NCBI RefSeq assembly: GCF_001428805.1
Contig: NZ_LMIS01000001.1
Span: 434,001 to 498,000 of the forward strand
DNA: 64,000 nucleotides
Origin: Aeromicrobium sp. Root236
Lineage (GTDB): Bacteria > Actinomycetota > Actinomycetes > Propionibacteriales > Nocardioidaceae
Direction of reading: 5' to 3'
Part shown: positions 25,726 through 34,110 of the stretch, in pieces
How positions within the stretch are numbered: position 1 is the first letter of the stretch
Layout: each line of letters begins with the position of its first letter
Notes under the pieces: generated by a model
What the model was told of the DNA's origin: nothing
The model's input: the letters and a program-made list of their open reading frames with translations, nothing else
Database searches by the model: none
Position numbers and translations under genes: made by a program

Positions 25726-26578
25726 GGCCCGCGTCATCACGCCGCAGCTGCTGCGTGACTGGCCGCTGCCGGACCCCGACGGCGGCAAGGAGGCACGCGG
25801 CACCGTCTTGGTCGTCGGTGGTTCCCGCTTCACGCCGGGCGCGGTGCTGCTCGCCGGCACGGCAGCCCTGCGTGCCGGCGCCGGGCGACTGCAGCTCGCG
25901 ACGACCGACGACAACGCCCAGGCCCTGAGCATCGCGGTTCCCGAGGCGAAGGTCGTCGGCCTGCCGAGCACCGAGGGTGGTTCGGTCGATGGTGACGTGC
26001 CGGACCACCTGCTCGAGCTCGCGGAGCACGCGGACGTGGTGGCGATCGGCCCGGGCCTCGACGACCCGGAGCAGACGGCGTTGCTCCTGCAACGCCTCGT
26101 CGGGGCCGTCTCCGGCGACGCGAGGCTCGTGATCGACGCGTATGCCCTGGGTGCCCTCGGCGAGGAGCCGGAGCTGCTCGGCAAGCTCGCCGCGCACACG
26201 GTCCTCACGCCCAACGTGGGAGAGGCCGGACGCCTGCTCGGCCGGGAACCAGGCGACGACCTGGACGCGGAGGCGGCGGCCGTCACCGACCGGTTCGGCG
26301 CTGTGGTGTCGCTCTACGGCCACGTGGCCGAGCCGGGCGGGGGAGCGTGGCGCGACGAGAACGCCGACGTCGGCCTCGGTACGTCCGGCAGTGGGGACGT
26401 CCTCGCCGGCATCATGGCCGGCTTGCTGGCCCGTGGCGCCGAACCCGCCCAAGCGGCGTGCTGGGGGACGTACGTGCACGCCATGGCGGGCCAACGGCTC
26501 GTCACCCGCATGGGGCGAACGGGCTACCTCGCGCGCGAGCTCGTCGACGAGGTCGCGGCGACCATCGCGATGGTCTAG
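25709..26578 (+). CDS. nnrD: ADP-dependent NAD(P)H-hydrate dehydratase
   Basis: A 289-residue ribokinase-like enzyme of the CARKD/NnrD family, which repairs hydrated NAD(P)H (NADHX, NADPHX) using ADP. Signature features are GTVLVVGGSRFTPGA near the N-terminus, a central TPNVGEAGRLLG, and GTSGSGDVLAGIMAG near the C-terminus containing the catalytic Asp. The NnrE epimerase domain often fused in front is absent, so epimerase activity must come from elsewhere. ATG at 25709 overlaps the phosphatase gene. Convergent with the MBL-fold gene. Confidence 0.9.
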   Translation: MPRPSEARVITPQLLRDWPLPDPDGGKEARGTVLVVGGSRFTPGAVLLAGTAALRAGAGRLQLATTDDNAQALSIAVPEAKVVGLPSTEGGSVDGDVPDHLLELAEHADVVAIGPGLDDPEQTALLLQRLVGAVSGDARLVIDAYALGALGEEPELLGKLAAHTVLTPNVGEAGRLLGREPGDDLDAEAAAVTDRFGAVVSLYGHVAEPGGGAWRDENADVGLGTSGSGDVLAGIMAGLLARGAEPAQAACWGTYVHAMAGQRLVTRMGRTGYLARELVDEVAATIAMV

Positions 26579-26587
26579 GGCGTGTCC

Positions 26588-27406
26588 CTAGGTGAGGTGG
26601 TCGTACTCGCCGTCGACCCAGGCCGCGTGCCGCTGCGCCGAGCGGTGCACGATCGCCTTGGCGTCCGCCTCGATGGCGTTGTCGAAGTTGCCGTAGAGCC
26701 GGTCGTAGTCGAACCGGTCGACGTGCTCGGCGACCCGCTTGACGACAGCCCCTGACAGCGGCAGCCGGTTGGGATAGCTCCGCATGAAGCTGACCGACGT
26801 ACGGTCCGGGTTGGCGAAGATCGTGTCTCCGGTGAGGAGCACCCCACGTCCGTCGGCACCGGCCTGCCAGTGCGCGACGGCGCTGCCCGGGAAGTGCCCA
26901 CCGGGCTGGCTCAGCGTGACGCCGGGGAGGATCTCGAGATCGCCGGACCACGTCTCGATCACCGGGTCAGGGCGCGCGACCCATTCGCGGTCGGCCTCGG
27001 CGACCAGGACCGGGGCGCCGCCGAGCATCCGGCTCCACTCGACCTGCACGCCGTACATGTGCGGGTGGCTCGCCACGATCGCGCGTACGTCCCCGAGCGC
27101 GCGCACGCGGTCGGCGATGTCGGCGTCGACGTAGCCGACCGGGTCCCACAGGAGGTTGCCGGCAGGCGTACGCAGGAGCTTGGACTGCTGCCCGATGCCG
27201 GTCGACGGTGTCGTGGTGATCGCGTGGAGGTCGGGCTCAAGATCGGCGATCACGGCGTGGTGCCCGTCGGCGGACAGCTCTTCCAGGGTGGTCCACAGCT
27301 GTCCCTCGGCCGGCACCCACTGCCGCTCGTCGGCGCAGATCGCGCACACCTCGACCTTCGCGGCATGCTCGACGGCGCAGGTCTGACAGATCACGAAGTC
27401 GCTCAT
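26588..27406 (-). CDS. MBL-fold metallo-hydrolase with N-terminal zinc-ribbon-like segment
   Basis: A 272-residue protein. Residues 6-25 contain two Cys-x-x-Cys pairs (CQTC and CAIC), a likely structural zinc site. The metallo-beta-lactamase fold follows, with SHPHMYG in place of the usual HxHxDH, then GGHFPGS and TGDTIFAN. The D-H half of the first motif is missing, so metal binding is altered, as in the SHPH-type subfamily. The ATG at 27406 is 6 nt after TACGGT, favouring a leaderless mRNA; a 7-residue extension is possible. Substrate unknown. Confidence 0.8.
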   Translation of the reverse strand: MSDFVICQTCAVEHAAKVEVCAICADERQWVPAEGQLWTTLEELSADGHHAVIADLEPDLHAITTTPSTGIGQQSKLLRTPAGNLLWDPVGYVDADIADRVRALGDVRAIVASHPHMYGVQVEWSRMLGGAPVLVAEADREWVARPDPVIETWSGDLEILPGVTLSQPGGHFPGSAVAHWQAGADGRGVLLTGDTIFANPDRTSVSFMRSYPNRLPLSGAVVKRVAEHVDRFDYDRLYGNFDNAIEADAKAIVHRSAQRHAAWVDGEYDHLT

Positions 27407-27412
27407 GGACCC

Positions 27413-27418
27413 ACCGTA
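27413..27418 (-). promoter_or_regulatory. -10 element of the MBL-fold gene
   Basis: TACGGT on the minus strand ends 6 nt before the ATG at 27406. Confidence 0.45.
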
Positions 27419-27551
27419 GGACACCACCCGGACACCCGTTCAGGCGTGCAATTGGCCCGCACGAACCATCGAATTCTGTCCTTGTCCGGCACTACGCTCC
27501 TGAATGTCCCGCTTTTTCCTTGGAATTCCACTCCATCCACAGGGAGACCCC

Positions 27552-29066
27552 ATGTCCGACAGCACGTCCACCGCCGGGTCGGGAACGCCGTCCGAGGCGC
27601 TCGATCCCAAACGCTGGCTCGCACTCGGCGTGATCGCCGTGGCGCAGCTGATGATCATCCTCGATGCGTCGATCGTCAACATCGCGCTGCCATCGGCCCA
27701 GAAGGACCTCCACATCACCGACGCCGACCGGCAGTGGGTCGTCACGGCCTACACGCTGGCCTTCGGCGGGCTCCTGCTGCTGGGTGGTCGCATCGCCGAC
27801 TACACCGGGCGCAAACGCACGTTCATCATCGGGCTGATCGGCTTCGCGGGCGCCTCGGCGTTGGGCGGAGTCGCCTCGACCGCCGGCCTGCTCTATGCCG
27901 CCAGAGGACTGCAGGGCGCGTTCGCCGCGCTCCTGGCGCCGGCCGCGCTCTCGTTGATCTCGGTCACGTTCTCCCTGCCCAAGGAGCGCGCCACGGCGTT
28001 CGGTGTCTTCGGGGCGATCTCCGGTGGTGGCGCCGCGATCGGCCTGATCGTCGGCGGAGTCCTGACCGAGTACGCCTCGTGGCGCTGGTGCCTGGGCGTC
28101 AACGTCCCCATCGCGCTTGCCACGGCCGTCGCCGCGACGAGGGTCGTCAAGGAGAGCAAGGCCCACGGCAACACCAAGTACGACATCCCCGGCGCCGTCC
28201 TGGTGTCCCTCGGTCTGGTGTCGCTGGTCTACGGCTTCACCCAGGCGGCCAAGTACAAGGATCCAGGCAAGAGCAACGAGGTCCAGGGCTGGACCGACCC
28301 GTCCACCCTCACGTTCCTGGCTGTCGCCGTCGTGCTCCTGATCGCGTTCATCGTCTGGGAGCGGCGCACCACCACACCGCTGCTGCCGTTGTGGGTCGCG
28401 CTCGACCGCAACCGTGGCGGCTCCTACCTCGTGTTCTTCTTCGTCGGTGCCGGACTGTTCGCCATGTTCCTGTTCATGACGTTCTACTTCCAGATCACGA
28501 TGGGCTACACGCCGCTGGAGTCCGGGTTCGCGTTCCTGCCCTTCAGCCTCGGCGTCATCGGGGCTGCGGGCTTCGTCTCCAACCTGTTGCCACGCATCGG
28601 TCCGATGCCGATCATGATCCCGGGCCTGGCGCTGGCGATCGCCGGCATGCTGATGCTGACGCAGATCACGGCCGACACGTCCTACTGGGGATACGTCCTG
28701 CCGTCGCTGCTGCTGATGAGCATCGGCATGGCGGGCGTCTTCATCACCGCGTCCAGCACCTCGCTCGTCGGGATCGGCACGCATGACGCCGGCGTCGCGA
28801 GCGCGCTGCTCAACACGTCCCAGCAGGTCGGCGGCTCGCTCGGCACCGCCCTGCTCAACACGCTCTACGCGGGCGCCGTCACCGCCTATTTCGCGGACCA
28901 CCTCGGTGAGTCCCCGAAGGCAGCCGGAGGCCACGCGCTGGTCCACGGCTACCACGTCGCGTTCTTCTGGGGCGCGATGCTGCTGACGGTCTCGTTGCTG
29001 GTGGCGGTGTTCGTGATGAACGCCAAGAAGGAGGACGTGCCGGCCGACGTCGTCGCGCCGGCCTGA
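27552..29066 (+). CDS. MFS exporter, DHA2 (EmrB/QacA) family
   Basis: A 504-residue, 14-helix drug:H+ antiporter. Motif D1 LDASIVNIALP follows the first helix; GGRIADYTGRKRTF is motif A; GGAAIGLIVGGVL is the antiporter motif C region. It probably exports lipophilic or cationic compounds. The ATG at 27552 has GGGAGA 5 nt upstream. An in-frame ATG at 27504 lies 5 nt after TACGCT and could start a leaderless form with 16 extra residues. No regulator gene adjoins it. Confidence 0.88.
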   Translation: MSDSTSTAGSGTPSEALDPKRWLALGVIAVAQLMIILDASIVNIALPSAQKDLHITDADRQWVVTAYTLAFGGLLLLGGRIADYTGRKRTFIIGLIGFAGASALGGVASTAGLLYAARGLQGAFAALLAPAALSLISVTFSLPKERATAFGVFGAISGGGAAIGLIVGGVLTEYASWRWCLGVNVPIALATAVAATRVVKESKAHGNTKYDIPGAVLVSLGLVSLVYGFTQAAKYKDPGKSNEVQGWTDPSTLTFLAVAVVLLIAFIVWERRTTTPLLPLWVALDRNRGGSYLVFFFVGAGLFAMFLFMTFYFQITMGYTPLESGFAFLPFSLGVIGAAGFVSNLLPRIGPMPIMIPGLALAIAGMLMLTQITADTSYWGYVLPSLLLMSIGMAGVFITASSTSLVGIGTHDAGVASALLNTSQQVGGSLGTALLNTLYAGAVTAYFADHLGESPKAAGGHALVHGYHVAFFWGAMLLTVSLLVAVFVMNAKKEDVPADVVAPA

Positions 29067-29076
29067 TCGGCCTCAG

Positions 29077-29892
29077 CTAGGCGGACGCCGGTGCGGGGAC
29101 GGGTTCCCTGCGCCGGGCCAGCCGCGCTCGCACGTACGTGTCGGCCTTCAACGACACCCAGAGCAGGGCGATGGCGACGATGCCGTCGAGCCACCAGTGA
29201 TGCCCGGTGGCCGCGACGACGAAGATCGTGACCGGCAGGTGCAGCACGATGAGCCAGCGCCACTTGCTCGTGGTCACCGAGAACACACCCAGTGCGACGA
29301 CAGCAGCCCAGCCGACGTGGATCGACGGCATCGCGGCGAACTGGTCGGAGATCCCGGTGCCGACGTCGCCGTAGACGTCGAAGCCGTGCTTGTCGGAGAG
29401 GTCGACGAAGCCGAGCTCCTGCACGAACCGCGGCGGTGCCACGCGGATGAACCGGATGATCAGGCAGAACGCGGTGAGCCCGGCGAGGCCGTTGCGCCAG
29501 TGCGGGTACTGGTCGCGGTGGCGGATGAACAGCCAGACCAGGAAGACGAGCAGCGCCGGCACGTGCACCGTCGCGTAGTAGTCGTTGGTCGCGGCGGCGA
29601 GCCAGTCGTAGTGCACGACGAAGTGCTGCATCGAGATCTCGGTCGGCAGGTGCAGGAAGTTCTGCAGGTCGTCGATCGCCTCGGCGCGTTCCATCGCGCC
29701 TTCGGGGTGAGTGAAGGGCAGCTCGCGCGCCAACCGCCACACCGCGTAGAGGGCCGAGATCAGGGCGAACTCGCTGAACGCCGGCATCAGCGCGTTGCGC
29801 ACGCGGCTGGCGGGCAGCGCCCGGAGGATGAGCCAGGCGACGAGGCTCGCCGCCGAGGCGATCGCTGCCTGGTCCCAGGTGGCCCAGCTCAT
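29077..29892 (-). CDS. PAP2 superfamily (inositol phosphorylceramide synthase-like) membrane protein
   Basis: A 271-residue polytopic protein with about six transmembrane segments. RFIRVAPPRF, AAMPSIHVGW and TGHHWWLDG are the three PAP2/LPP motifs, with phosphatase or phosphotransferase His residues in MPSIH and GHHWWLD. Proteins of this DUF/PAP2_3 branch act on phospholipid head groups or polyprenyl carriers. It is convergent with the MFS gene and divergent from the SDR gene. A paralogue with the same MPS-x-HVGW motif lies at 58869-59693. Substrate unknown. Confidence 0.83.
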   Translation of the reverse strand: MSWATWDQAAIASAASLVAWLILRALPASRVRNALMPAFSEFALISALYAVWRLARELPFTHPEGAMERAEAIDDLQNFLHLPTEISMQHFVVHYDWLAAATNDYYATVHVPALLVFLVWLFIRHRDQYPHWRNGLAGLTAFCLIIRFIRVAPPRFVQELGFVDLSDKHGFDVYGDVGTGISDQFAAMPSIHVGWAAVVALGVFSVTTSKWRWLIVLHLPVTIFVVAATGHHWWLDGIVAIALLWVSLKADTYVRARLARRREPVPAPASA

Positions 29893-30003
29893 GGGAGCTG
29901 ACGGGTTGTCGCACGGATCACGAGATGATCTTACGGACGCCTGTGCGATCGTAGGTGCCGACTCTGGATCACCTTGCGTCTGAAATCAGGAGAAGGACCG
30001 TTC

Positions 30004-30765
30004 ATGGATGTGAAGAACTCCGTCGCCCTCGTCACCGGGGGCGCCTCAGGGCTGGGCCTCGCGACCGTCGAGGCGCTCGTCGATGCCGGCGCCAAGGCCG
30101 TCATCCTCGACCTCCCCGGCTCACCCGGCGCCGACGTCGCAGAGCGTCTCGGCGACTCCGTACGCTTCGCCGCCGCCGACGTGCGCGACGAGGCCGCCGT
30201 CAACGAGGCGCTCGACGTGGCTGCGGAGCTCGGCGACCTGCGGGTCGCGGTCAACTGCGCCGGCACGGGCGATGCCATCAAGACGGTCGGCAAGCAGGGG
30301 CCCTACCCGCTCGACAAGTTCCAGCGCATCATCGAGATCAACCTGATCGGCACGTTCAACGTCCTGCGCCTGGCAGCCGCGCGCATGGCCGCGCTCGAGC
30401 CGATCGGCGAGGAGCGCGGGGTCATCATCAACACCGCGTCGGTCGCCGCGTTCGACGGACAGATGGGGCAGGCTGCCTATTCGGCCTCCAAGGGTGGCGT
30501 CGTGGGCATGACCCTCCCGATCGCCCGCGACCTCGCGTCGATCGGCATCCGCGTCATGACGATCGCACCAGGCCTGTTCGACACCCCGCTGCTCGCGTCG
30601 CTGCCCGAGGACGCCCGCGCGTCGCTCGGCAAGCAGGTGCCGCACCCCAGCCGGCTCGGCGATCCTGCGGAGTACGGCGCCCTCGCCGCGCACATCGTGG
30701 CCAACCCCATGCTCAACGGTGAGACGATCCGGCTCGACGGTGCGATCCGCATGGCACCGCGCTGA
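30004..30765 (+). CDS. SDR family NAD(P)-dependent oxidoreductase (3-hydroxyacyl-CoA dehydrogenase type)
   Basis: A 253-residue short-chain dehydrogenase. The NAD site is TGGASGLG (residues 11-18), with an Asp at the end of the second strand (ILDLP) favouring NAD. VNCAGTG replaces the NNAG motif, and the catalytic Ser-Tyr-Lys occur in NTASVAAF and YSASK. The sequence resembles type II 3-hydroxyacyl-CoA dehydrogenase (HSD17B10-like), so a fatty-acid or isoleucine beta-oxidation step is likely. The ATG at 30004 follows AGGAGAAGGA. It is a single gene here. Confidence 0.88.
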   Translation: MDVKNSVALVTGGASGLGLATVEALVDAGAKAVILDLPGSPGADVAERLGDSVRFAAADVRDEAAVNEALDVAAELGDLRVAVNCAGTGDAIKTVGKQGPYPLDKFQRIIEINLIGTFNVLRLAAARMAALEPIGEERGVIINTASVAAFDGQMGQAAYSASKGGVVGMTLPIARDLASIGIRVMTIAPGLFDTPLLASLPEDARASLGKQVPHPSRLGDPAEYGALAAHIVANPMLNGETIRLDGAIRMAPR

Positions 30766-30813
30766 CGGTCACCGGGTGGTGGGTTTCACCCGGCGTGCAC
30801 CGGGCGTCGAGCG

Positions 30814-30819
30814 TACGGT
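30814..30819 (+). promoter_or_regulatory. -10 element of the membrane-protein gene at 30826
   Basis: TACGGT ends 6 nt before the ATG at 30826. Confidence 0.45.
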
Positions 30820-30825
30820 CGGGGC

Positions 30826-31419
30826 ATGCCGCAGCTCACCCGGTGGAACGTCGGCGTCGCGATCGGCGTGCCGCTGGCGATCGCGTTGCTCGGTCTGACG
30901 CATCCCGCTCACCTGACGCTCGACGACGCGCGACGGTGGCGTGACCTCCACGTCGTCCTGCTGCCGTTGTTCCCGCTGCTCGGTCTCGCGCCGTGGCTCG
31001 TGGCTCGCAGCGTGGATCGGACGTACGGCATGGTGGCCGCGGCGCTCGGGTACGTCTACGCGTGCTTCTACACCGCGCTCGACGTGCTGGCGGGCATCGG
31101 CGCCGGAGGACTGAAGCTGGCACACGACCGTGGCGGCTTCGGCGTGGTCTTCCGGCTCGCCTCCGACCTGGGCCAGATCGGGTCGATCGCGCTCATCGGG
31201 GCGTCAGCTCTCGCCTGCGGCTGCGCGCTTCGGGCTGCCGGCTGGGCCGCCGCTCCTGGGACGGTGCTCGTCCTGGCCGGCGACTTCGGGTTCATGCAGG
31301 AGCATGTCTACTGGCCGGGCGGCGGGCTCTCGATGCTGGCGATCGCCGCGGGCTGGGGGACGATCGTCTGGGCGATGCGACGGGACGCGCTGACGGTCAG
31401 ACCGGCAGCAGCCGGGTGA
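30826..31419 (+). CDS. Hypothetical membrane protein
   Basis: A 197-residue integral membrane protein with about five or six hydrophobic segments and few charged loops. Family not recognised. The first cytoplasmic or exterior loop contains HLTLDDARRWRDLH. The start ATG sits 6 nt after TACGGT (leaderless spacing). It converges with the VWA gene, their 3' ends overlapping by 23 bp, so the two transcripts are antisense at their ends. Confidence 0.75.
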   Translation: MPQLTRWNVGVAIGVPLAIALLGLTHPAHLTLDDARRWRDLHVVLLPLFPLLGLAPWLVARSVDRTYGMVAAALGYVYACFYTALDVLAGIGAGGLKLAHDRGGFGVVFRLASDLGQIGSIALIGASALACGCALRAAGWAAAPGTVLVLAGDFGFMQEHVYWPGGGLSMLAIAAGWGTIVWAMRRDALTVRPAAAG

Positions 31420-32821
31420 TGAACTTCGTCAGCTGATCGACGTTGCAGCACTCGTGCATCTCGACCACGTCGGCGTACATCGGTGCGATCGAGTCGCCGA
31501 GCCCCCAGCGCATCGAGTGCTCGGGGTTGAGCCAGAACGTACGCCGGGCGCGCTGGTTGATCTCGTGCAGCGCGCCGAGGTTGGGGTCCTGGTTGTTGTT
31601 GCGGGCATCACCGAGGATCAGCACGGCGGTACGCGGGCCGATCGCCCTCATGTGATCGGCGTGGAAGTCGGCGAACGCCTCGCCGTAGTCGCTGCTGGTG
31701 TGCCACTTGGTGATGCGGGCCTCGCGCGCGATCCGGCTCGCGAGGTCGTCACCGCCGTCCTTGACGAGGTCGGTCACCTCGGCCATCGCGTTGACGAACG
31801 CGAACACCCGCACCTTGCTGAACTGGCCGCTGAGTGCCTGCACGAGGTGCATCGTGAAGCTCGAGAAACCCGAGACCGAGCCCGACACGTCGCACAGCAG
31901 GACGAGCTCGGGTCGCGACGGGTGCGGCTTGGCGTACACGGGACGGATCGGCACGCCACCGGTCGACATCGAGCGGCGCAACGTGCGACGGATGTCGATG
32001 CGGCCACGGCTGGCCTTGCGTCGGCGTGCGGCCAACCGGGTGGCGAGCTTGCGCGACAGCGACCGCACGATGCGGCCGAGCTCCTCGAGCTGCTGCTGGT
32101 TGGCGCTGAGGAAGTCGATGCGGTCGCTGCCGGTACGCACCGCGTGTCGCGTGACGACCTCACGGCCGCGCAGCTCCGCCGTCCGCCGTCGTGCCTCGCT
32201 CGCGACCATGGCGCGGAAGCGGTCGATGTTGTTGCGCACCTCGTCGCGCTCGAGGCGGTCGGTGAACCCGCCGCCCTGTCCCTCGCCTCCACCTTGTCCC
32301 TGGCCCTGACCACCGCCGCCCTCGCCGCGCTGACCCAGAGCCTGCACCAGCAACGTCTGCGGCCTCAGTCGCTCCAGCGTCTGGTAGGCGGACCACCCGC
32401 CCGTCGGCGTGCCCTCGGTGCCGACGCCTCCGAGCAGGTCGACCGCGATCTCGGCGACCTGCTCGAGCGCCCGCAGGTCGTTCTCGGCGAGCGCCATGGC
32501 CAGCAGGTCCCTGAGGTCGTCGAGATCGAAGTCCTCGTCGGTCTCGCGAGCGGCCTGTGGTGCGCCGACGCCGGCCGGGAAGAACAGGTCGAACGTCATG
32601 TCGAAGACGTCGCGCTGACCCCCACGGCGTACGAGCGCCGACGCGAGGCCCTCGCGCAGCTGCGACCGATCGCTCATGCCCAGCACCTCGACCACGGCTG
32701 CCGCGTCGACCGTCTCGCTGGTGCCGGCCGGGATGCCCTTGGTGCGCAGCGCGGCGACGAACTCGACGAGTCGGCCGGCGACGTCCTGCGCCACCGGTTC
32801 GCCGACTCGCGCCTCGTTCAT
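31397..32821 (-). CDS. VWA domain-containing CoxE-like protein
   Basis: A 474-residue protein. The N-terminal half is helical, with a Gly/Gln-rich low-complexity linker near residues 180-200. The C-terminal VWA domain has a MIDAS motif DVSGS (LCDVSGSV) and a later LGDARNNN. It belongs to the CoxE family (PF05762), which works with a MoxR-type AAA+ ATPase to mature or remodel client enzymes. Its ATG overlaps the stop of the MoxR gene (ATGA), giving tight coupling. No CO dehydrogenase or other obvious client is nearby. Confidence 0.87.
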   Translation of the reverse strand: MNEARVGEPVAQDVAGRLVEFVAALRTKGIPAGTSETVDAAAVVEVLGMSDRSQLREGLASALVRRGGQRDVFDMTFDLFFPAGVGAPQAARETDEDFDLDDLRDLLAMALAENDLRALEQVAEIAVDLLGGVGTEGTPTGGWSAYQTLERLRPQTLLVQALGQRGEGGGGQGQGQGGGEGQGGGFTDRLERDEVRNNIDRFRAMVASEARRRTAELRGREVVTRHAVRTGSDRIDFLSANQQQLEELGRIVRSLSRKLATRLAARRRKASRGRIDIRRTLRRSMSTGGVPIRPVYAKPHPSRPELVLLCDVSGSVSGFSSFTMHLVQALSGQFSKVRVFAFVNAMAEVTDLVKDGGDDLASRIAREARITKWHTSSDYGEAFADFHADHMRAIGPRTAVLILGDARNNNQDPNLGALHEINQRARRTFWLNPEHSMRWGLGDSIAPMYADVVEMHECCNVDQLTKFITRLLPV

Positions 32822-33699
32822 GACGCGCCCAGCACCTCGTCGAGGTCGAGCCGCGAGGTGGCCTTCTCGAGGTCGTCCTGGTGCTTGAGGATGACTCCGA
32901 GGCTCTCCTTGACGACCTGGTCGTCGAGGATGTCGGCGCCGAGGGCCACGAGCGTGCGGGCCCAGTCGATCGTCTCCGAGACCGACGGCGCCTTGCGCAG
33001 CGGCATCGTCCTCAGCGCGTTGATGACCCGCACCAGCGAGTCGCCCAGCGTCGCGTCGAGCTCGGGCACCTTCAGGCGTACGATCGCCTGCTCGAGCTCG
33101 GCATCGGGGAAGTCGATGTGCAGGAACAGGCACCGGCGGCGCAGCGCCTCGGAGAGCTCACGGGTGGCGTTGGAGGTCAGCACGACGAACGGCCGGCTGG
33201 TCGCCGTGATCGTGCCGAGCTCGGGCACGGTGATCTGGAAGTCGCCGAGCACCTCCAGCAACAGCCCCTCGATCTCGACGTCCGCCTTGTCGGTCTCGTC
33301 GATCAGCAGGACGGTCGGGCCCTCGTTGCGGATCGCGGTGAGCAACGGGCGGGCGAGCAGGAACTCCTCGCTGAAGATGTCGTTGCGCGCCTCGTCCCAC
33401 GTCTCGTCCTTGCCCGCCGTGATGCGCAGCAGCTGCTTGGCGTGGTTCCACTCGTAGATCGCGCGAGCCTCGTCGACGCCCTCGTAGCACTGCAGGCGTA
33501 CGAGATCGGCTCCGCAGGCCTGCGCCACCGCGCTCGACAGGGCGGTCTTGCCGACACCTGCCGGGCCCTCGACGAGCAACGGCTTGCCCAGCTCGCTGGC
33601 CAGGAAGACGGTGGTGGCGACGGCGTCGGAGGCCAGATAGCCCGCAGCGGCGAGCTTCTCCTTGACGTCGTCGATCGAGGTGAACGGCATGGTGCGCAT
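32818..33699 (-). CDS. MoxR family AAA+ ATPase
   Basis: A 293-residue AAA+ chaperone-like ATPase. Walker A is GPAGVGKT (about residues 45-52), Walker B LLIDETDKAD, sensor 1 LTSNATRELSEALRRRC. It partners the CoxE-like VWA protein encoded next. The ATG at 33699 was chosen; a second in-frame ATG lies three codons in. The divergent SRPBCC gene begins only 15 bp away, so both promoters must overlap or lie within the opposite coding region. The minus-strand CATCAT at 33707-33712 is a poor -10 at leaderless spacing. Confidence 0.88.
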   Translation of the reverse strand: MRTMPFTSIDDVKEKLAAAGYLASDAVATTVFLASELGKPLLVEGPAGVGKTALSSAVAQACGADLVRLQCYEGVDEARAIYEWNHAKQLLRITAGKDETWDEARNDIFSEEFLLARPLLTAIRNEGPTVLLIDETDKADVEIEGLLLEVLGDFQITVPELGTITATSRPFVVLTSNATRELSEALRRRCLFLHIDFPDAELEQAIVRLKVPELDATLGDSLVRVINALRTMPLRKAPSVSETIDWARTLVALGADILDDQVVKESLGVILKHQDDLEKATSRLDLDEVLGAS

Positions 33700-33702
33700 G
33701 CC

Positions 33703-33708
33703 TACGAT
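33703..33708 (+). promoter_or_regulatory. -10 element of the SRPBCC gene
   Basis: TACGAT ends 6 nt before the GTG at 33715. It occupies the 15-bp gap shared with the divergent moxR start, so a leader is impossible on this side. Confidence 0.45.
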
Positions 33709-33714
33709 GATGCC

Positions 33715-34110
33715 GTGGCCCTCTTCGAGATCGTGCGCGAGGTGCATCTGCCGCCCGATGAGGCGTGGCGCCGCCTCACCGACTGGGAGCAGCACGGTCG
33801 CCACGTGCCGCTCACCCGCATCGTCCGGACCGATCGGGGATTCATCGCCCGCACGGGCTTCTGGCGGCTCACGTTCGACGATCCGATGGACATCACGGAG
33901 TGGCGCGAGCCGTCGTTCTGCCGCCTGGAGAAGCGCGGCCGGGTCGTGACGGGGTGGGCCGAGGTGCAGGTCGAGGCCGTGCCGGCCGGCAGCCGGGTGA
34001 CCTGGCGTGAGGACCTCCACGTGCGGGGCGTGCCGCGTGCGCTCGACGGGCTGACCCGGGCGGTCAGCACGCGCGTCTTCTCGCGCGTCGTCGACCGGCT
34101 GCTCGCCTAG
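33715..34110 (+). CDS. SRPBCC family protein
   Basis: A 131-residue START/Bet v1-like (SRPBCC) protein: an N-terminal strand (ALFEIVREVHLPPDEAWRRLTDWEQH), curved beta-sheet and a long C-terminal helix ending in FSRVVDRLLA. Such proteins bind small hydrophobic ligands. GTG at 33715 is set by the TACGAT -10. It is divergent from the MoxR-CoxE pair; CoxG proteins of CO dehydrogenase systems are also SRPBCC members, so a functional link to the MoxR-CoxE pair is plausible. The last 4 bp overlap the convergent reductase gene. Confidence 0.8.
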   Translation: MALFEIVREVHLPPDEAWRRLTDWEQHGRHVPLTRIVRTDRGFIARTGFWRLTFDDPMDITEWREPSFCRLEKRGRVVTGWAEVQVEAVPAGSRVTWREDLHVRGVPRALDGLTRAVSTRVFSRVVDRLLA

